Positions 1 to 6,725 of a stretch of DNA of 16,276 nt are shown piece by piece. A model generated the notes under the pieces. The model saw nothing but the letters and a program-made list of their open reading frames with translations. It made no database searches and was not told the DNA's origin. The position numbers and the translations under genes are program-made. The DNA comes from Granulosicoccus sp964449565. Lineage in GTDB: Bacteria; Pseudomonadota; Gammaproteobacteria; Granulosicoccales; Granulosicoccaceae. The stretch lies in NCBI GenBank assembly GCA_964449565.1, contig CAYUZB010000088.1:1-16276 (forward strand), read 5' to 3'. Every line of letters begins with the position of its first letter. The stretch's first letter is position 1.

Positions 1-445
1 GCGCCCATTCCGGTTGCTTGGACTTTTTTGATACTGGATCTTTTAGACGCTCATCATGTCCACGCCGATCTTCCCGATCTTCCCGATCTTCCCGATCATC
101 ACGCCCATCAACCGCAGCAACATCAAGCGCGTCGATTTCCTCGGCCGTGCGTCGGTACACCAGAACCGGTCGTGACTCCCAGACCAGACTTTTCATCATC
201 CCCGGCTCGAGATCAGTCAAGGTGACCTTCAGCGTAGTCCTCTCAGACCCCACATCATCCTCGGTGCTAAAACTGGCAAGTCCTACATAAACAGTAACAA
301 CAAACGCGCAAAGCATCATCATTTTCACAATCACACGAAGACGCAGGCGCCTGTGATAACTCGCCGTATCATGGCCTAGCTTCAGCGCTGATTTTGTTTC
401 AGTCTCTGGGTCCACTGGAGCTGAATTTTCCCGATTCGAATTCAC
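1..445 (-). CDS. Rieske-like iron-sulfur protein, N-terminal part (cut by window edge)
   Basis: An open frame of 148 codons begins at a GTG (443-445) and runs off the window; the C-terminal part is missing. Residues 1-37 form a polar, then basic, cytoplasmic-looking tail. Residues about 38-58 are one hydrophobic membrane segment. The following segment (TLTDLEPG, then VLVYRRTAEEIDAL, later LKDP and KQPEWA) resembles, from memory, the start of Rieske subunits of cytochrome bc1 (pattern: EPGQ, KPVxxxxRT, ADP, QPEYA). The two cluster-binding boxes would lie outside the window, so the cofactor cannot be confirmed. Odd points: no clear Tat RRxFL motif, and an insertion of about 20 charged residues (110-135) built from a repeated R-E-D unit. 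An in-frame TGA lies ten codons upstream and there is no ATG between, so GTG is the only ordinary early start. Rieske kinship is inference from the motif order. Confidence 0.65.
   Translation of the reverse strand, partial: MNSNRENSAPVDPETETKSALKLGHDTASYHRRLRLRVIVKMMMLCAFVVTVYVGLASFSTEDDVGSERTTLKVTLTDLEPGMMKSLVWESRPVLVYRRTAEEIDALDVAAVDGRDDREDREDREDRRGHDERLKDPVSKKSKQPEWA
67..93. repeat. 9-bp tandem repeat, three perfect copies
   Basis: GATCTTCCC occurs three times head to tail (67-75, 76-84, 85-93), followed by a degenerate copy GATCATCAC at 94-102. The unit length is a multiple of three, so on the minus strand it encodes a repeating Arg-Glu-Asp stretch inside the Rieske-like protein without breaking frame. 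Copy number could vary by slippage. Confidence 0.9.
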
Positions 446-461
446 TTGCTGTACTTTACGC

Positions 462-475
462 GAATGACGTCATTC
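462..475. promoter_or_regulatory. perfect 14-bp palindrome in divergent intergenic region
   Basis: GAATGACGTCATTC is its own reverse complement. It lies in the 91-bp space between the divergently read Rieske-like gene (start 445) and rsmJ (start 537), 17 bp upstream of the former's start codon. Position and symmetry suggest a dimeric regulator's operator, but I cannot name a regulator and no partner site is visible. Confidence 0.4.
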
Positions 476-536
476 CGATCACGAAACCACGCTTGCCAAA
501 GAACCCGCGGAATAGCAGGCAGATGAGAACTCACAG

Positions 537-1355
537 ATGAGCCAGCAAAGCAACAATTGGCAGGCACCACGCATCTGTTGGCAAGCTAATGAACCGCATG
601 AGCCCGAAACGGACAGTTCGCGACGCGGCACGGCACTCAATCTACCCGATTGCCAATCAGCCAGCGACAAAAACATCAGCGACGACAACCACTGGGTGCT
701 CGGCGCCGATACCCAAGGGCTGTTCCTGAAAACATCCAACGATCTGATTCTGCGGAGCGATTTCGGTCGTGACAATGCTACGGTTCGAGCAGCTCAAAGT
801 GGGTTCTTTCATGACACTTTTTCTAAAGCTATCGGTATTCCCAGGCTGAAAAAATCCTTATCCCGCCTTCCCCGCATTATCGATGCTACCGGTGGTCTTG
901 GTCAGGATGCAATGACATTGGTTTCACTGGGGTGCGACGTCACAGTGATTGAACGCCATCCAATTTTACATTGTCTGCTGGCTGACATGATGTTTGATGA
1001 GCAGAACGCGAGAGTTGTGAATGACGATGCCAATGATGCTCTAAGAGATACCGCCGTTTCTTTTAATGCTGATGTGATCTACCTGGATCCTATGTACCCG
1101 CAACAAAAACGGCGTGGCAAGAGCAAAAAGGGTATGCAAGTACTACATGAGCTATTGGGCCCTGATGTGAACAACGACAACTTGTTGCCCGCAGCGCTTG
1201 AAGCATGCAGGGAGTGCAATGGTTTTCGGGTTGTCGTCAAGCGTCCCAAGGGCGCCACGCCATTAGTCGGGCATGACGGCTGGCTAGGTCAGAAAACCTG
1301 CGTCGAGTCACCGAACACTCGTTATGATATTTATCATCATCGTCCGCTTGGCTGA
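537..1355 (+). CDS. rsmJ: 16S rRNA (guanine-1516-N2) methyltransferase RsmJ
   Basis: Transfers methyl from S-adenosylmethionine to N2 of G1516 of 16S rRNA in the 30S subunit (E. coli numbering, family knowledge). The 272-residue product has the Rossmann methyltransferase motif I DATGGLGQDA (116-125), acidic motif II VIERHP (137-142), the catalytic-loop motif DPMYP (184-188) and the RsmJ-typical tail VVVKRP (232-237). E. coli RsmJ is 250 residues. The first 100 residues are poorly conserved: the HRRxxGGGRG-type segment I expect just before motif I is replaced by TVRAAQSGFFHDTF (82-95). The ATG at 537 is the first in frame; no strong Shine-Dalgarno precedes it, so the exact start is less sure than the identity. 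It stands alone, divergent from the Rieske-like gene and convergent with yajQ. Confidence 0.88.
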   Translation: MSQQSNNWQAPRICWQANEPHEPETDSSRRGTALNLPDCQSASDKNISDDNHWVLGADTQGLFLKTSNDLILRSDFGRDNATVRAAQSGFFHDTFSKAIGIPRLKKSLSRLPRIIDATGGLGQDAMTLVSLGCDVTVIERHPILHCLLADMMFDEQNARVVNDDANDALRDTAVSFNADVIYLDPMYPQQKRRGKSKKGMQVLHELLGPDVNNDNLLPAALEACRECNGFRVVVKRPKGATPLVGHDGWLGQKTCVESPNTRYDIYHHRPLG

Positions 1356-1386
1356 TAGCGATGGAATCGTACCAACCCTGGATACA

Positions 1387-1869
1387 CTAATCACGAAAAT
1401 TCTGAAACTGCATCGGTAGACCTAATTCCGCTGATTTCAACATCGCCATCGCCGACTGCAAGTCATCCCGCTTCTTGCCAGTAACCCGAAGCTGTTCACC
1501 CTGGATCTGAGCCTGCACCTTGAGCTTCGACTCTTTTATTTTGGCAACGGCTTTCTTGGCCGTTTCCTTATCAATGCCCTGACGCACCTGCACAGACTGT
1601 TTGACACCTTTACCGCTGGTCTCGACCTTGCCCGCATCAAGGCAGGCGATATCAATCTGACGCGATGTAAGCTTCTGATACAAAACGGGGTGGATTTGCT
1701 GAATCTGAAAGTCGCTATCGGCGTGCAACTGGATGCGACCATCGGCCAGTTCGATCTTCGCCGAGCTGCCTTTGAAATCAAAGCGATTACTGATCTCGCG
1801 ATGCGCTTGATCGACCGCGTTGGCAAGTTCGTGTTGATCCACTTCTGAGACAACATCGAATGATGGCAT
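1387..1869 (-). CDS. yajQ: YajQ-family nucleotide-binding protein (UPF0234)
   Basis: This 160-residue protein matches YajQ end to end: start MPSFDVVSEVD, then NRFDFKG (28-34), a central block around SGKGVKQSVQVRQGIDKETAKKAVAKIK, and the conserved end MQFQNFRD. Family size is about 160 residues, so it is complete. YajQ proteins form two alternating ferredoxin-like folds that bind nucleotide; some homologues bind cyclic di-GMP, and no enzymatic activity is established. A strong Shine-Dalgarno AGGGGG (1875-1880) lies 5 bases before the ATG, fixing the start. It is monocistronic, divergent from pdxH with 90 bp between them, and ends 31 bp from the convergent rsmJ. Confidence 0.93.
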   Translation of the reverse strand: MPSFDVVSEVDQHELANAVDQAHREISNRFDFKGSSAKIELADGRIQLHADSDFQIQQIHPVLYQKLTSRQIDIACLDAGKVETSGKGVKQSVQVRQGIDKETAKKAVAKIKESKLKVQAQIQGEQLRVTGKKRDDLQSAMAMLKSAELGLPMQFQNFRD

Positions 1870-1909
1870 GATGACCCCCTGTCTAGTTCCGGTGCTTGCA
1901 AATCAATTT

Positions 1910-1939
1910 TTGACGATTCTAACAGGCCAATGCTACCTG
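1910..1939 (+). promoter_or_regulatory. possible sigma-70 promoter of pdxH
   Basis: TTGACG (1910-1915) is a close -35 match. It is followed after 18 bp by TACCTG (1934-1939), a weak -10 preceded by TGC, as in extended -10 promoters. Placement 20-50 bp before the pdxH start in a divergent gap fits, but the -10 is poor. Confidence 0.25.
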
Positions 1940-1959
1940 TTTCGCGATAGACTGACTTT

Positions 1960-2658
1960 ATGGCTGACAAAAATAATAGCGAAAATAGTAGCGAAAATAA
2001 CAACGAACTGATTGAGGAACGGCGGGACTACACAGCCGACACGCTCAGGCGCAGTGAACTTGCAAACACACCGCTTGAACAATTCGCGCAATGGCTCAAG
2101 GATGCACGCGCGCGAAAAATTATCGATGCAACCGCGATGATGGTATCTACCGTAGATGTGGCCGGCCAACCACATTCACGTGTCGTACTACTCAAGGAAT
2201 TCGACGATCAAGGTTTCGTCTGGTATACCTATCAGGAAAGTGACAAGGCGCGCCAAATTGCCGAAAACAACAAAGCATCAATACTATTTTACTGGTGCCT
2301 GCTGGAGCGGCAGGTACGCATCGAAGGCCACGTCGAGCGCTTGAATCCGGCTGACGCGGATGCTTACTTCTACTCACGCCCGGAAGGTAGTCGTTTCAGC
2401 GCTGCCGCATCGGTGCAATCCAAGCCGGTTGCCAATCGCGAAATTCTCGAAGCAAGAGTCGCTGAACTGCATGAACAATACCCCGATGGGAATGTGCCAC
2501 GACCTGACGTCTGGGGTGGCTACCAGTTAATTCCGCATCGGTTTGAATTCTGGCAAGGCAGAGCCGATCGTTTGCATGATCGGTTTATCTATACCCGTGA
2601 CAAGCACGACGCAAAATCACCGACGACGGACTGGCAGATCGACCGTCTGTCGCCTTAA
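1960..2658 (+). CDS. pdxH: pyridoxamine 5'-phosphate oxidase PdxH
   Basis: FMN-dependent cytosolic enzyme oxidising pyridoxine or pyridoxamine 5'-phosphate to pyridoxal 5'-phosphate, the last step of de novo B6 synthesis and of salvage. The 232-residue protein has the conserved segments in order: RRDYTADTLRRSEL (21-34), the FMN-contacting RVVLLKEF (74-81), YWCLLERQVRIEG (111-123), the SRFSAAASVQSKPV block (144-157), WGGYQLIPHRFEFWQG (185-200), RADRLHDR (201-208) and the closing RLSP (usually RLAP). E. coli PdxH is 218 residues. The excess is an Asn/Ser/Glu-rich leader (NNSENSSENNNE, residues 5-16) encoded by a short AATAGCGAA-like repetition, so a slightly later true start is possible, though no other in-frame ATG appears before RRDY. 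No strong Shine-Dalgarno is visible. It is divergent from yajQ and convergent with lipA. Confidence 0.95.
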   Translation: MADKNNSENSSENNNELIEERRDYTADTLRRSELANTPLEQFAQWLKDARARKIIDATAMMVSTVDVAGQPHSRVVLLKEFDDQGFVWYTYQESDKARQIAENNKASILFYWCLLERQVRIEGHVERLNPADADAYFYSRPEGSRFSAAASVQSKPVANREILEARVAELHEQYPDGNVPRPDVWGGYQLIPHRFEFWQGRADRLHDRFIYTRDKHDAKSPTTDWQIDRLSP

Positions 2659-2671
2659 AGCGCCTATTGGC

Positions 2672-2698
2672 TTAATGCTTAATGCATAATGCTTAATA
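2672..2698. repeat. 7-bp tandem repeat between pdxH and lipA
   Basis: TTAATGC (2672-2678), TTAATGC (2679-2685), ATAATGC (2686-2692) and a partial TTAATA (2693-2698) lie head to tail in the 62-bp convergent gap. It is AT-rich, with no GC-rich hairpin, so it is not a recognisable intrinsic terminator. Confidence 0.7.
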
Positions 2699-2720
2699 TA
2701 CCGATACCGCGCAACGCGAA

Positions 2721-3683
2721 CTAATCAGCAAGCACACCCGCAGCTTGTCGATCGGCATGATAGGACGAACGCACCATAGGCCCGCTGGCGACATGTGAGA
2801 AACCCATCTCACGACCGCGCACGGCCAACTCGTCAAATTCATCGGGATGGACAAAACGGCTGACAGGCAGATGAGAAATACTGGGCTGTAGATACTGACC
2901 CAGTGTCAGCATATCTATATTGTGCTCACGCATGTCTTTCATGACGTCAAGCACCTCATCGATTGTCTCGCCAAGACCCAACATCAAGCCCGACTTGGTC
3001 GGCACATGAGCAAATCGCTCCTTGTGGTTCTTCAACAGGTTCAGCGACCACGCGTAGTCGGAACCCGGACGGCACTGCTTGTAAAGTCGAGGCACCGTTT
3101 CAAGATTGTGATTGAATACATCCGGTGGGTTGGAAGCCATCGCCTCCAGCGCCTTGTCCATGCGGCCGCGGTAGTCGGGTACCAGCACCTCGATCTGAAT
3201 ACCGGGACAAGCTTCGCGCACCGCTTTGATACAGGCATCAAAATGTCCAGCCCCACCGTCACGTAAATCATCCCGGTCAACCGATGTGATAACGATGTAA
3301 CTCAGCCCGAGCTGAGCGACGGCCTTGGCAAGATTCGCCGGTTCATTTTCATCGAGTGGATTCGGTCTGCCATGCGCAACATCGCAAAAAGGGCAACGAC
3401 GTGTACAAATATCACCCATGATCATGAAGGTTGCCGTGCCATGGCTGAAGCATTCGCCCAGATTCGGACAACTGGCCTCCTCGCATACTGATGAGAGATT
3501 CAATTCTCGCATCATGCGTTTGATTTCGAGCACCCGCGGATTGTGACTGACGCGAGCGCGAATCCACGAGGGCTTACGCGCAAGTTCGGTTTGCGGGGCG
3601 ACTTTGACCGGAATCCGGGACAGTTTGTCAGCGCCACGCTGATGGCCGTCGGGATCGTTACGTGAAGGGGCTGTGTAATCCAT
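2721..3683 (-). CDS. lipA: lipoyl synthase LipA
   Basis: Radical-SAM enzyme that inserts two sulfur atoms at C6 and C8 of protein-bound octanoyl groups to make the lipoyl cofactor of 2-oxoacid dehydrogenases and glycine cleavage H protein. All diagnostic residues are present in the 320-residue product: the auxiliary-cluster motif CEEASCPNLGEC (C67, C72, C78), the radical-SAM motif CTRRCPFC (C93, C97, C100), and the C-terminal RSSY (305-308) that supplies the serine ligand of the auxiliary cluster. E. coli LipA is 321 residues, so this is full length. It starts 12 bp after the lipB stop and is the last gene of the minus-strand run. The Shine-Dalgarno is weak, which fits translational coupling to lipB. 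Confidence 0.98.
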   Translation of the reverse strand: MDYTAPSRNDPDGHQRGADKLSRIPVKVAPQTELARKPSWIRARVSHNPRVLEIKRMMRELNLSSVCEEASCPNLGECFSHGTATFMIMGDICTRRCPFCDVAHGRPNPLDENEPANLAKAVAQLGLSYIVITSVDRDDLRDGGAGHFDACIKAVREACPGIQIEVLVPDYRGRMDKALEAMASNPPDVFNHNLETVPRLYKQCRPGSDYAWSLNLLKNHKERFAHVPTKSGLMLGLGETIDEVLDVMKDMREHNIDMLTLGQYLQPSISHLPVSRFVHPDEFDELAVRGREMGFSHVASGPMVRSSYHADRQAAGVLAD

Positions 3684-3695
3684 GATTTTAGTGTA

Positions 3696-4283
3696 TCAGG
3701 TCAATTCACCGAGTTGATGCCGTAGAGCCTCGACCAGATCACGTGCTACGGCGTTTTTCGGTCTCGAGCATCCGAGTTTTTTCATTGAAGTAACTTCAAG
3801 CCCTTGATAGCCACAGGGATCGATGCCTGCATAAGGGGTGAGATCGTTGTCTACGTTGAGCGCAAGGCCGTGATAAGTGCACCCTTTACGTACGCGTAGA
3901 CCTAGGGCGGCGATTTTCGCACCGTTCACATACACACCGGGTGCATCACGCCGGGCCTTCGCAAACAAATCTTGGGTTTTCAACACATCGATAACTGCGT
4001 TTTCCAACAACATGACCATGTCACGAATCCCGAGTCGCCGCCGCCTGAGATCGATCAAGGTGTAGATGAGAATTTGTCCGGGTCCATGGTAAGTGACCTG
4101 TCCGCCACGGTCCGACTGCACGATCGGAATATTACCAACGTTGTGAATATGCTCCTGCCGACCCGCCTGACCCAAGGTAAACACCGGCGGGTGTTCGCAG
4201 ACCCATAGTTCGTCCGCAGTATTTTTAGTCCGCTCATCCGTGTATCGCTTCATGTCAGACCAGACGGTCTGATAATCAATCAA
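3696..4283 (-). CDS. lipB: octanoyl-[ACP]:protein N-octanoyltransferase LipB (start uncertain)
   Basis: Moves octanoyl from acyl carrier protein to the lipoyl domains of target enzymes, providing the LipA substrate. Conserved features, numbered from the TTG at 4281-4283: EHPPVFTLGQAG (30-41), RGGQVTYHGPGQ (59-70), catalytic lysine in GAKIAALGLR (K123) and catalytic cysteine in DPCGYQGLE (C157). The TTG start gives 195 residues, but GGG TTG is preceded in frame by codons reading NTRTLG, which together with the next residues give an RTLGL segment like the first strand of LipB proteins (RQLGL in E. coli). The only initiator-like codon upstream that would include it is CTG at 4302-4304, with AGG eight bases before it. 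Translation from there would give 202 residues, beginning 9 bp after the ybeD stop. Identity is certain; the first seven residues are not. Confidence 0.95.
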   Translation of the reverse strand: MIDYQTVWSDMKRYTDERTKNTADELWVCEHPPVFTLGQAGRQEHIHNVGNIPIVQSDRGGQVTYHGPGQILIYTLIDLRRRRLGIRDMVMLLENAVIDVLKTQDLFAKARRDAPGVYVNGAKIAALGLRVRKGCTYHGLALNVDNDLTPYAGIDPCGYQGLEVTSMKKLGCSRPKNAVARDLVEALRHQLGELT

Positions 4284-4313
4284 CCCTAGCGTTCGCGTGT
4301 TCAGTGGATAAGC

Positions 4314-4634
4314 CTACAAAAGATAAAGTACGCGCGATTCGTTGCGTAGCGATGCATAGATTGTCTTGAGTTGTTCGAGACTGCTTGCGGTGAAATGCAC
4401 ACTGACCGACACATACTTGCCACCACTGCTTTGCTGCGTAGTTACCTTGTGTGCCGAACCCTCTGGTAGCTGTGACGCCACGAGAGTTGTCACCAGCGAT
4501 TCGAAATCCTCGGTCTGCAAACCCATGGCCTTGACGGCAAGCTCGGCCGGGAATTCTATGAGGGATTCTTTGTCAGCCGAGTCCTGTCCTGAGGAGTCTT
4601 GTCCTACCGGTTTCTGGCCTACCGAGTCGGTCAT
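4314..4634 (-). CDS. ybeD: DUF493 / YbeD-family protein (UPF0250)
   Basis: Small ferredoxin-like protein of the YbeD family, which resembles the regulatory domain of 3-phosphoglycerate dehydrogenase. Its biochemical role is not established, but it is nearly always beside dacA and lipB. Recognisable parts are LIEFP (25-29), VKAMGL (34-39), GGKYVSVSVHFTASSLEQLKTIYASL (71-96) and the short end VLYLL. The 106 residues exceed the roughly 87 of E. coli YbeD by a Gln/Ser/Asp-rich leader (residues 6-20, repeated GQ units). The ATG overlaps the dacA stop as ATGA (4631-4634), a coupling overlap that supports this start. The stop is TAG, and the frame continues openly into lipB. Confidence 0.9.
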   Translation of the reverse strand: MTDSVGQKPVGQDSSGQDSADKESLIEFPAELAVKAMGLQTEDFESLVTTLVASQLPEGSAHKVTTQQSSGGKYVSVSVHFTASSLEQLKTIYASLRNESRVLYLL

Positions 4635-5770
4635 TTAAAGTAACGCATGATGGAATGACGCATACGCAGAAACACACCACCTTGCTCAACCTTTTTCAAA
4701 GCCAGTAGCGGCACCTCATGCACAACCTGATCATCAGCCATCAACACGCTGCGACCCAATTCCTGTCCTATACGAGTAGGCGCACGAATGTAGTCACTGA
4801 CTTCAATCTGGCTGGTCAGACTATCGAAGGCATCACGTGGCAGAGTCACGTAGAGATCTTCAGCGACACCGAGCGGAATCGATTCTTCACGCCCCATCCA
4901 CAGGCGCGCCTCACTGACCAGCTCCCCTGCCGTGTATATGCGCTGCGTGCGAAAGAAGCGAAAGCCATAGTTTAAAAGTCGCTGACTTTCGGCAATGCGA
5001 GTCTTGTCGCTTGCCGTGCCAAGCACCACACTGATCAGACGCATATTGTCGCGCACTGCTGAAGCGACGAGACAATAGCCTGCGGCTTCGGTATGACCGG
5101 TCTTCATTCCATCAACCGAATCGTCACGCCACAACAAGGTATTGCGGTTCTTTTGTCGAATATCGTTCCAGGTGAACTCGCGTTTTGAATAGATCTTGTA
5201 GGTTTGCGGAAATTCTCGAATCATCGCACTGGCAATTAGAACCAGATCGGCGGCGGTAGTGTAATGATCGGGATCAGGCAAACCCGAAGCATTGCGGTAA
5301 TTTGTGTTCTTCATGCCAAGCTTGTCGGCCATGCGATTCATCATGTCGACAAACCCCGACTCGCTGCCGCCGATATGTTCAGCCAGCGCAACGCTTGCAT
5401 CGTTACCCGACTGAATGATCAAACCATGCATTAGGTCTTCAAGCGCTACGGTCGTACCTGCTTCGATGAACATGCGCGAGCCCGGCATCGCCTGCGCTTC
5501 GTCGCTGACGTGTACCAGATCTTTCAGGGTTACCGCACCGCGCTGTAGTTCTGTTGAGACAAGATAGGCGGTCATCATTTTCGTCAAACTGGCTGGCTCC
5601 ACCCGTTTATCCGGATCCTTGGCGGCCAGTACTTCTCCGCTGACATGATCGATCAGCAGAAAGCTGTTGGCGGAAAGTTGAGGTGGCGCAGGTAACGGTG
5701 CGGCCAGACTGAACGCGGCAGACAGCAGCAATACAATGAACGTGAACGAGCGAGTCAGAAGATGCAACAT
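4631..5770 (-). CDS. dacA: D-alanyl-D-alanine carboxypeptidase DacA (PBP5/6 type)
   Basis: Periplasmic, membrane-tethered serine carboxypeptidase that removes the terminal D-Ala from peptidoglycan pentapeptides, limiting cross-linking and helping maintain shape. Counting from the ATG at 5768-5770 (379 residues): signal peptide about 1-24 (ending SLAA), active-site SLTK (S61, K64), SGN (121-123), KTG (223-225), a C-terminal PBP5 beta domain, and a final amphipathic helix (GGVFLRMRHSIMRYFK) of the kind that anchors PBP5 to the inner membrane. A longer frame begins at an ATG at 5786-5788, but it has no Shine-Dalgarno. The chosen start has CCGGA (5776-5780) five bases upstream and gives a normal signal peptide. 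Follows rlpA and overlaps ybeD by 4 bp. Confidence 0.96.
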   Translation of the reverse strand: MLHLLTRSFTFIVLLLSAAFSLAAPLPAPPQLSANSFLLIDHVSGEVLAAKDPDKRVEPASLTKMMTAYLVSTELQRGAVTLKDLVHVSDEAQAMPGSRMFIEAGTTVALEDLMHGLIIQSGNDASVALAEHIGGSESGFVDMMNRMADKLGMKNTNYRNASGLPDPDHYTTAADLVLIASAMIREFPQTYKIYSKREFTWNDIRQKNRNTLLWRDDSVDGMKTGHTEAAGYCLVASAVRDNMRLISVVLGTASDKTRIAESQRLLNYGFRFFRTQRIYTAGELVSEARLWMGREESIPLGVAEDLYVTLPRDAFDSLTSQIEVSDYIRAPTRIGQELGRSVLMADDQVVHEVPLLALKKVEQGGVFLRMRHSIMRYFK

Positions 5771-5828
5771 AGTGATCCGGTAAAGCATGTTATGAAGGCG
5801 TGTGACCTGCAGATAAGTGTAAGGTATT

Positions 5829-5862
5829 TGACACTAAAGCGATGTGTCCAAATAGTGTGTCA
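5829..5862. repeat. imperfect inverted repeat / GTGTC-type half sites between rlpA and dacA
   Basis: TGACACTA (5829-5836) faces TAGTGTGTCA (5853-5862), an inverted repeat with a 2-base bulge. A third related element, GTGTCC (5844-5849), lies between them and could pair with GACAC (5830-5834) instead. The gap upstream of dacA (about 92 bp) is the largest within the minus-strand run, so an operator or weak attenuating hairpin is possible. No T-run terminator follows. Confidence 0.3.
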
Positions 5863-6696
5863 TTAGCGCTGGACCGTTACCATCGTGTAGTCAGTAATGC
5901 CATGGCTGGCGAGCACGGACAAGGTTGAATCCAATGCGGCACGGTCAGCAACAGGGCCCAGGTGAACACGGTACAAGGCACGCGCCCTGTCATGCAGTAT
6001 CTGTCCTGGCATGCCGACATGCGCTTCCACTCGACCCAAAAGCTGTTCGGCGTTGACCGTGTTGCCGAATGCTCCGAGCTGGATGTAATGCTGCTTGTCA
6101 CTGGGCTGCAGCGCAACAGATTCTGGCGCAGTGGCGACGACACTCGAGTCTGGCAGATGACTCGTCAAGGCTTCGACGTGCACCGGTGCCGTGCCACTGT
6201 CCAGCATGCCGAGCTGGGCGGCTGCCGCATAAGACAAGTCGATGACACGATCCTCAACAAAGGGCCCCCGATCGTTGACCTTGACGATGATCGAATCGCC
6301 GTTATCCCGTCGAGTGACTCGAACAAAGGTCGGTACCGGTAGATGTTTGTGTGCGGCGGTCAACTGATACATGTCATACACTTCGCCGCTGGACGTCTTG
6401 CGCCCATGAAATTTCTTGCCATACCAGCTGGCAATTCCGGATTCCCGGAAACTCTCGGCTGAATCCAGTACACGGTAACGCTGACCCAGCACTGAGTAGG
6501 TTTCCGGGTTGCCATAACGAGATTTGGGCAGGTTCCGCACGGCTTCGTGCAAAGAAGTCTGTATCGCTTGTGGATTGCCCGGTCCATCACCGGCAACCGC
6601 TTTTTCAAGCGGAGTACGGCCGTCAACTGCGCAAGCACCAAGGAACAGTGATAATAACGCGGTCGAGAAACCCAGTGGCACAAGCGAAAAACGCAT
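5863..6696 (-). CDS. rlpA: RlpA-family septal lipoprotein, lytic transglycosylase with SPOR domain
   Basis: Outer-membrane lipoprotein recruited to division sites. In Pseudomonas aeruginosa RlpA cleaves glycan strands lacking stem peptides; in E. coli the enzymatic role is unproven. The 277-residue protein has a type II signal with lipobox LGAC (19-22, lipidated Cys22), then a linker, the double-psi beta-barrel core starting GIASWYGKKFHGRKTSSGEVYD (87-108) and continuing through VRVTRRDNGDSIIVKVNDRGPF (125-146), and a C-terminal SPOR domain (about 202-277, YIQLGAF) that binds denuded peptidoglycan. All parts are intact. A Shine-Dalgarno GGAG lies about 7 bases before the ATG, and the gene starts 29 bp after mltB ends. 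Having dacA and mltB as neighbours supports a wall-remodelling role. Confidence 0.95.
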   Translation of the reverse strand: MRFSLVPLGFSTALLSLFLGACAVDGRTPLEKAVAGDGPGNPQAIQTSLHEAVRNLPKSRYGNPETYSVLGQRYRVLDSAESFRESGIASWYGKKFHGRKTSSGEVYDMYQLTAAHKHLPVPTFVRVTRRDNGDSIIVKVNDRGPFVEDRVIDLSYAAAAQLGMLDSGTAPVHVEALTSHLPDSSVVATAPESVALQPSDKQHYIQLGAFGNTVNAEQLLGRVEAHVGMPGQILHDRARALYRVHLGPVADRAALDSTLSVLASHGITDYTMVTVQR

Positions 6697-6725
6697 GGAA
6701 TGCTCCGTTGAAAACGATACGAGAA

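Noticed and set aside
18..290. Plus-strand open frames with Ser/Arg-rich or His/Asp/Pro-rich translations
   Set aside because: They are antisense shadows of the minus-strand Rieske-like gene; their low-complexity composition comes from the 9-bp repeat read in other frames.
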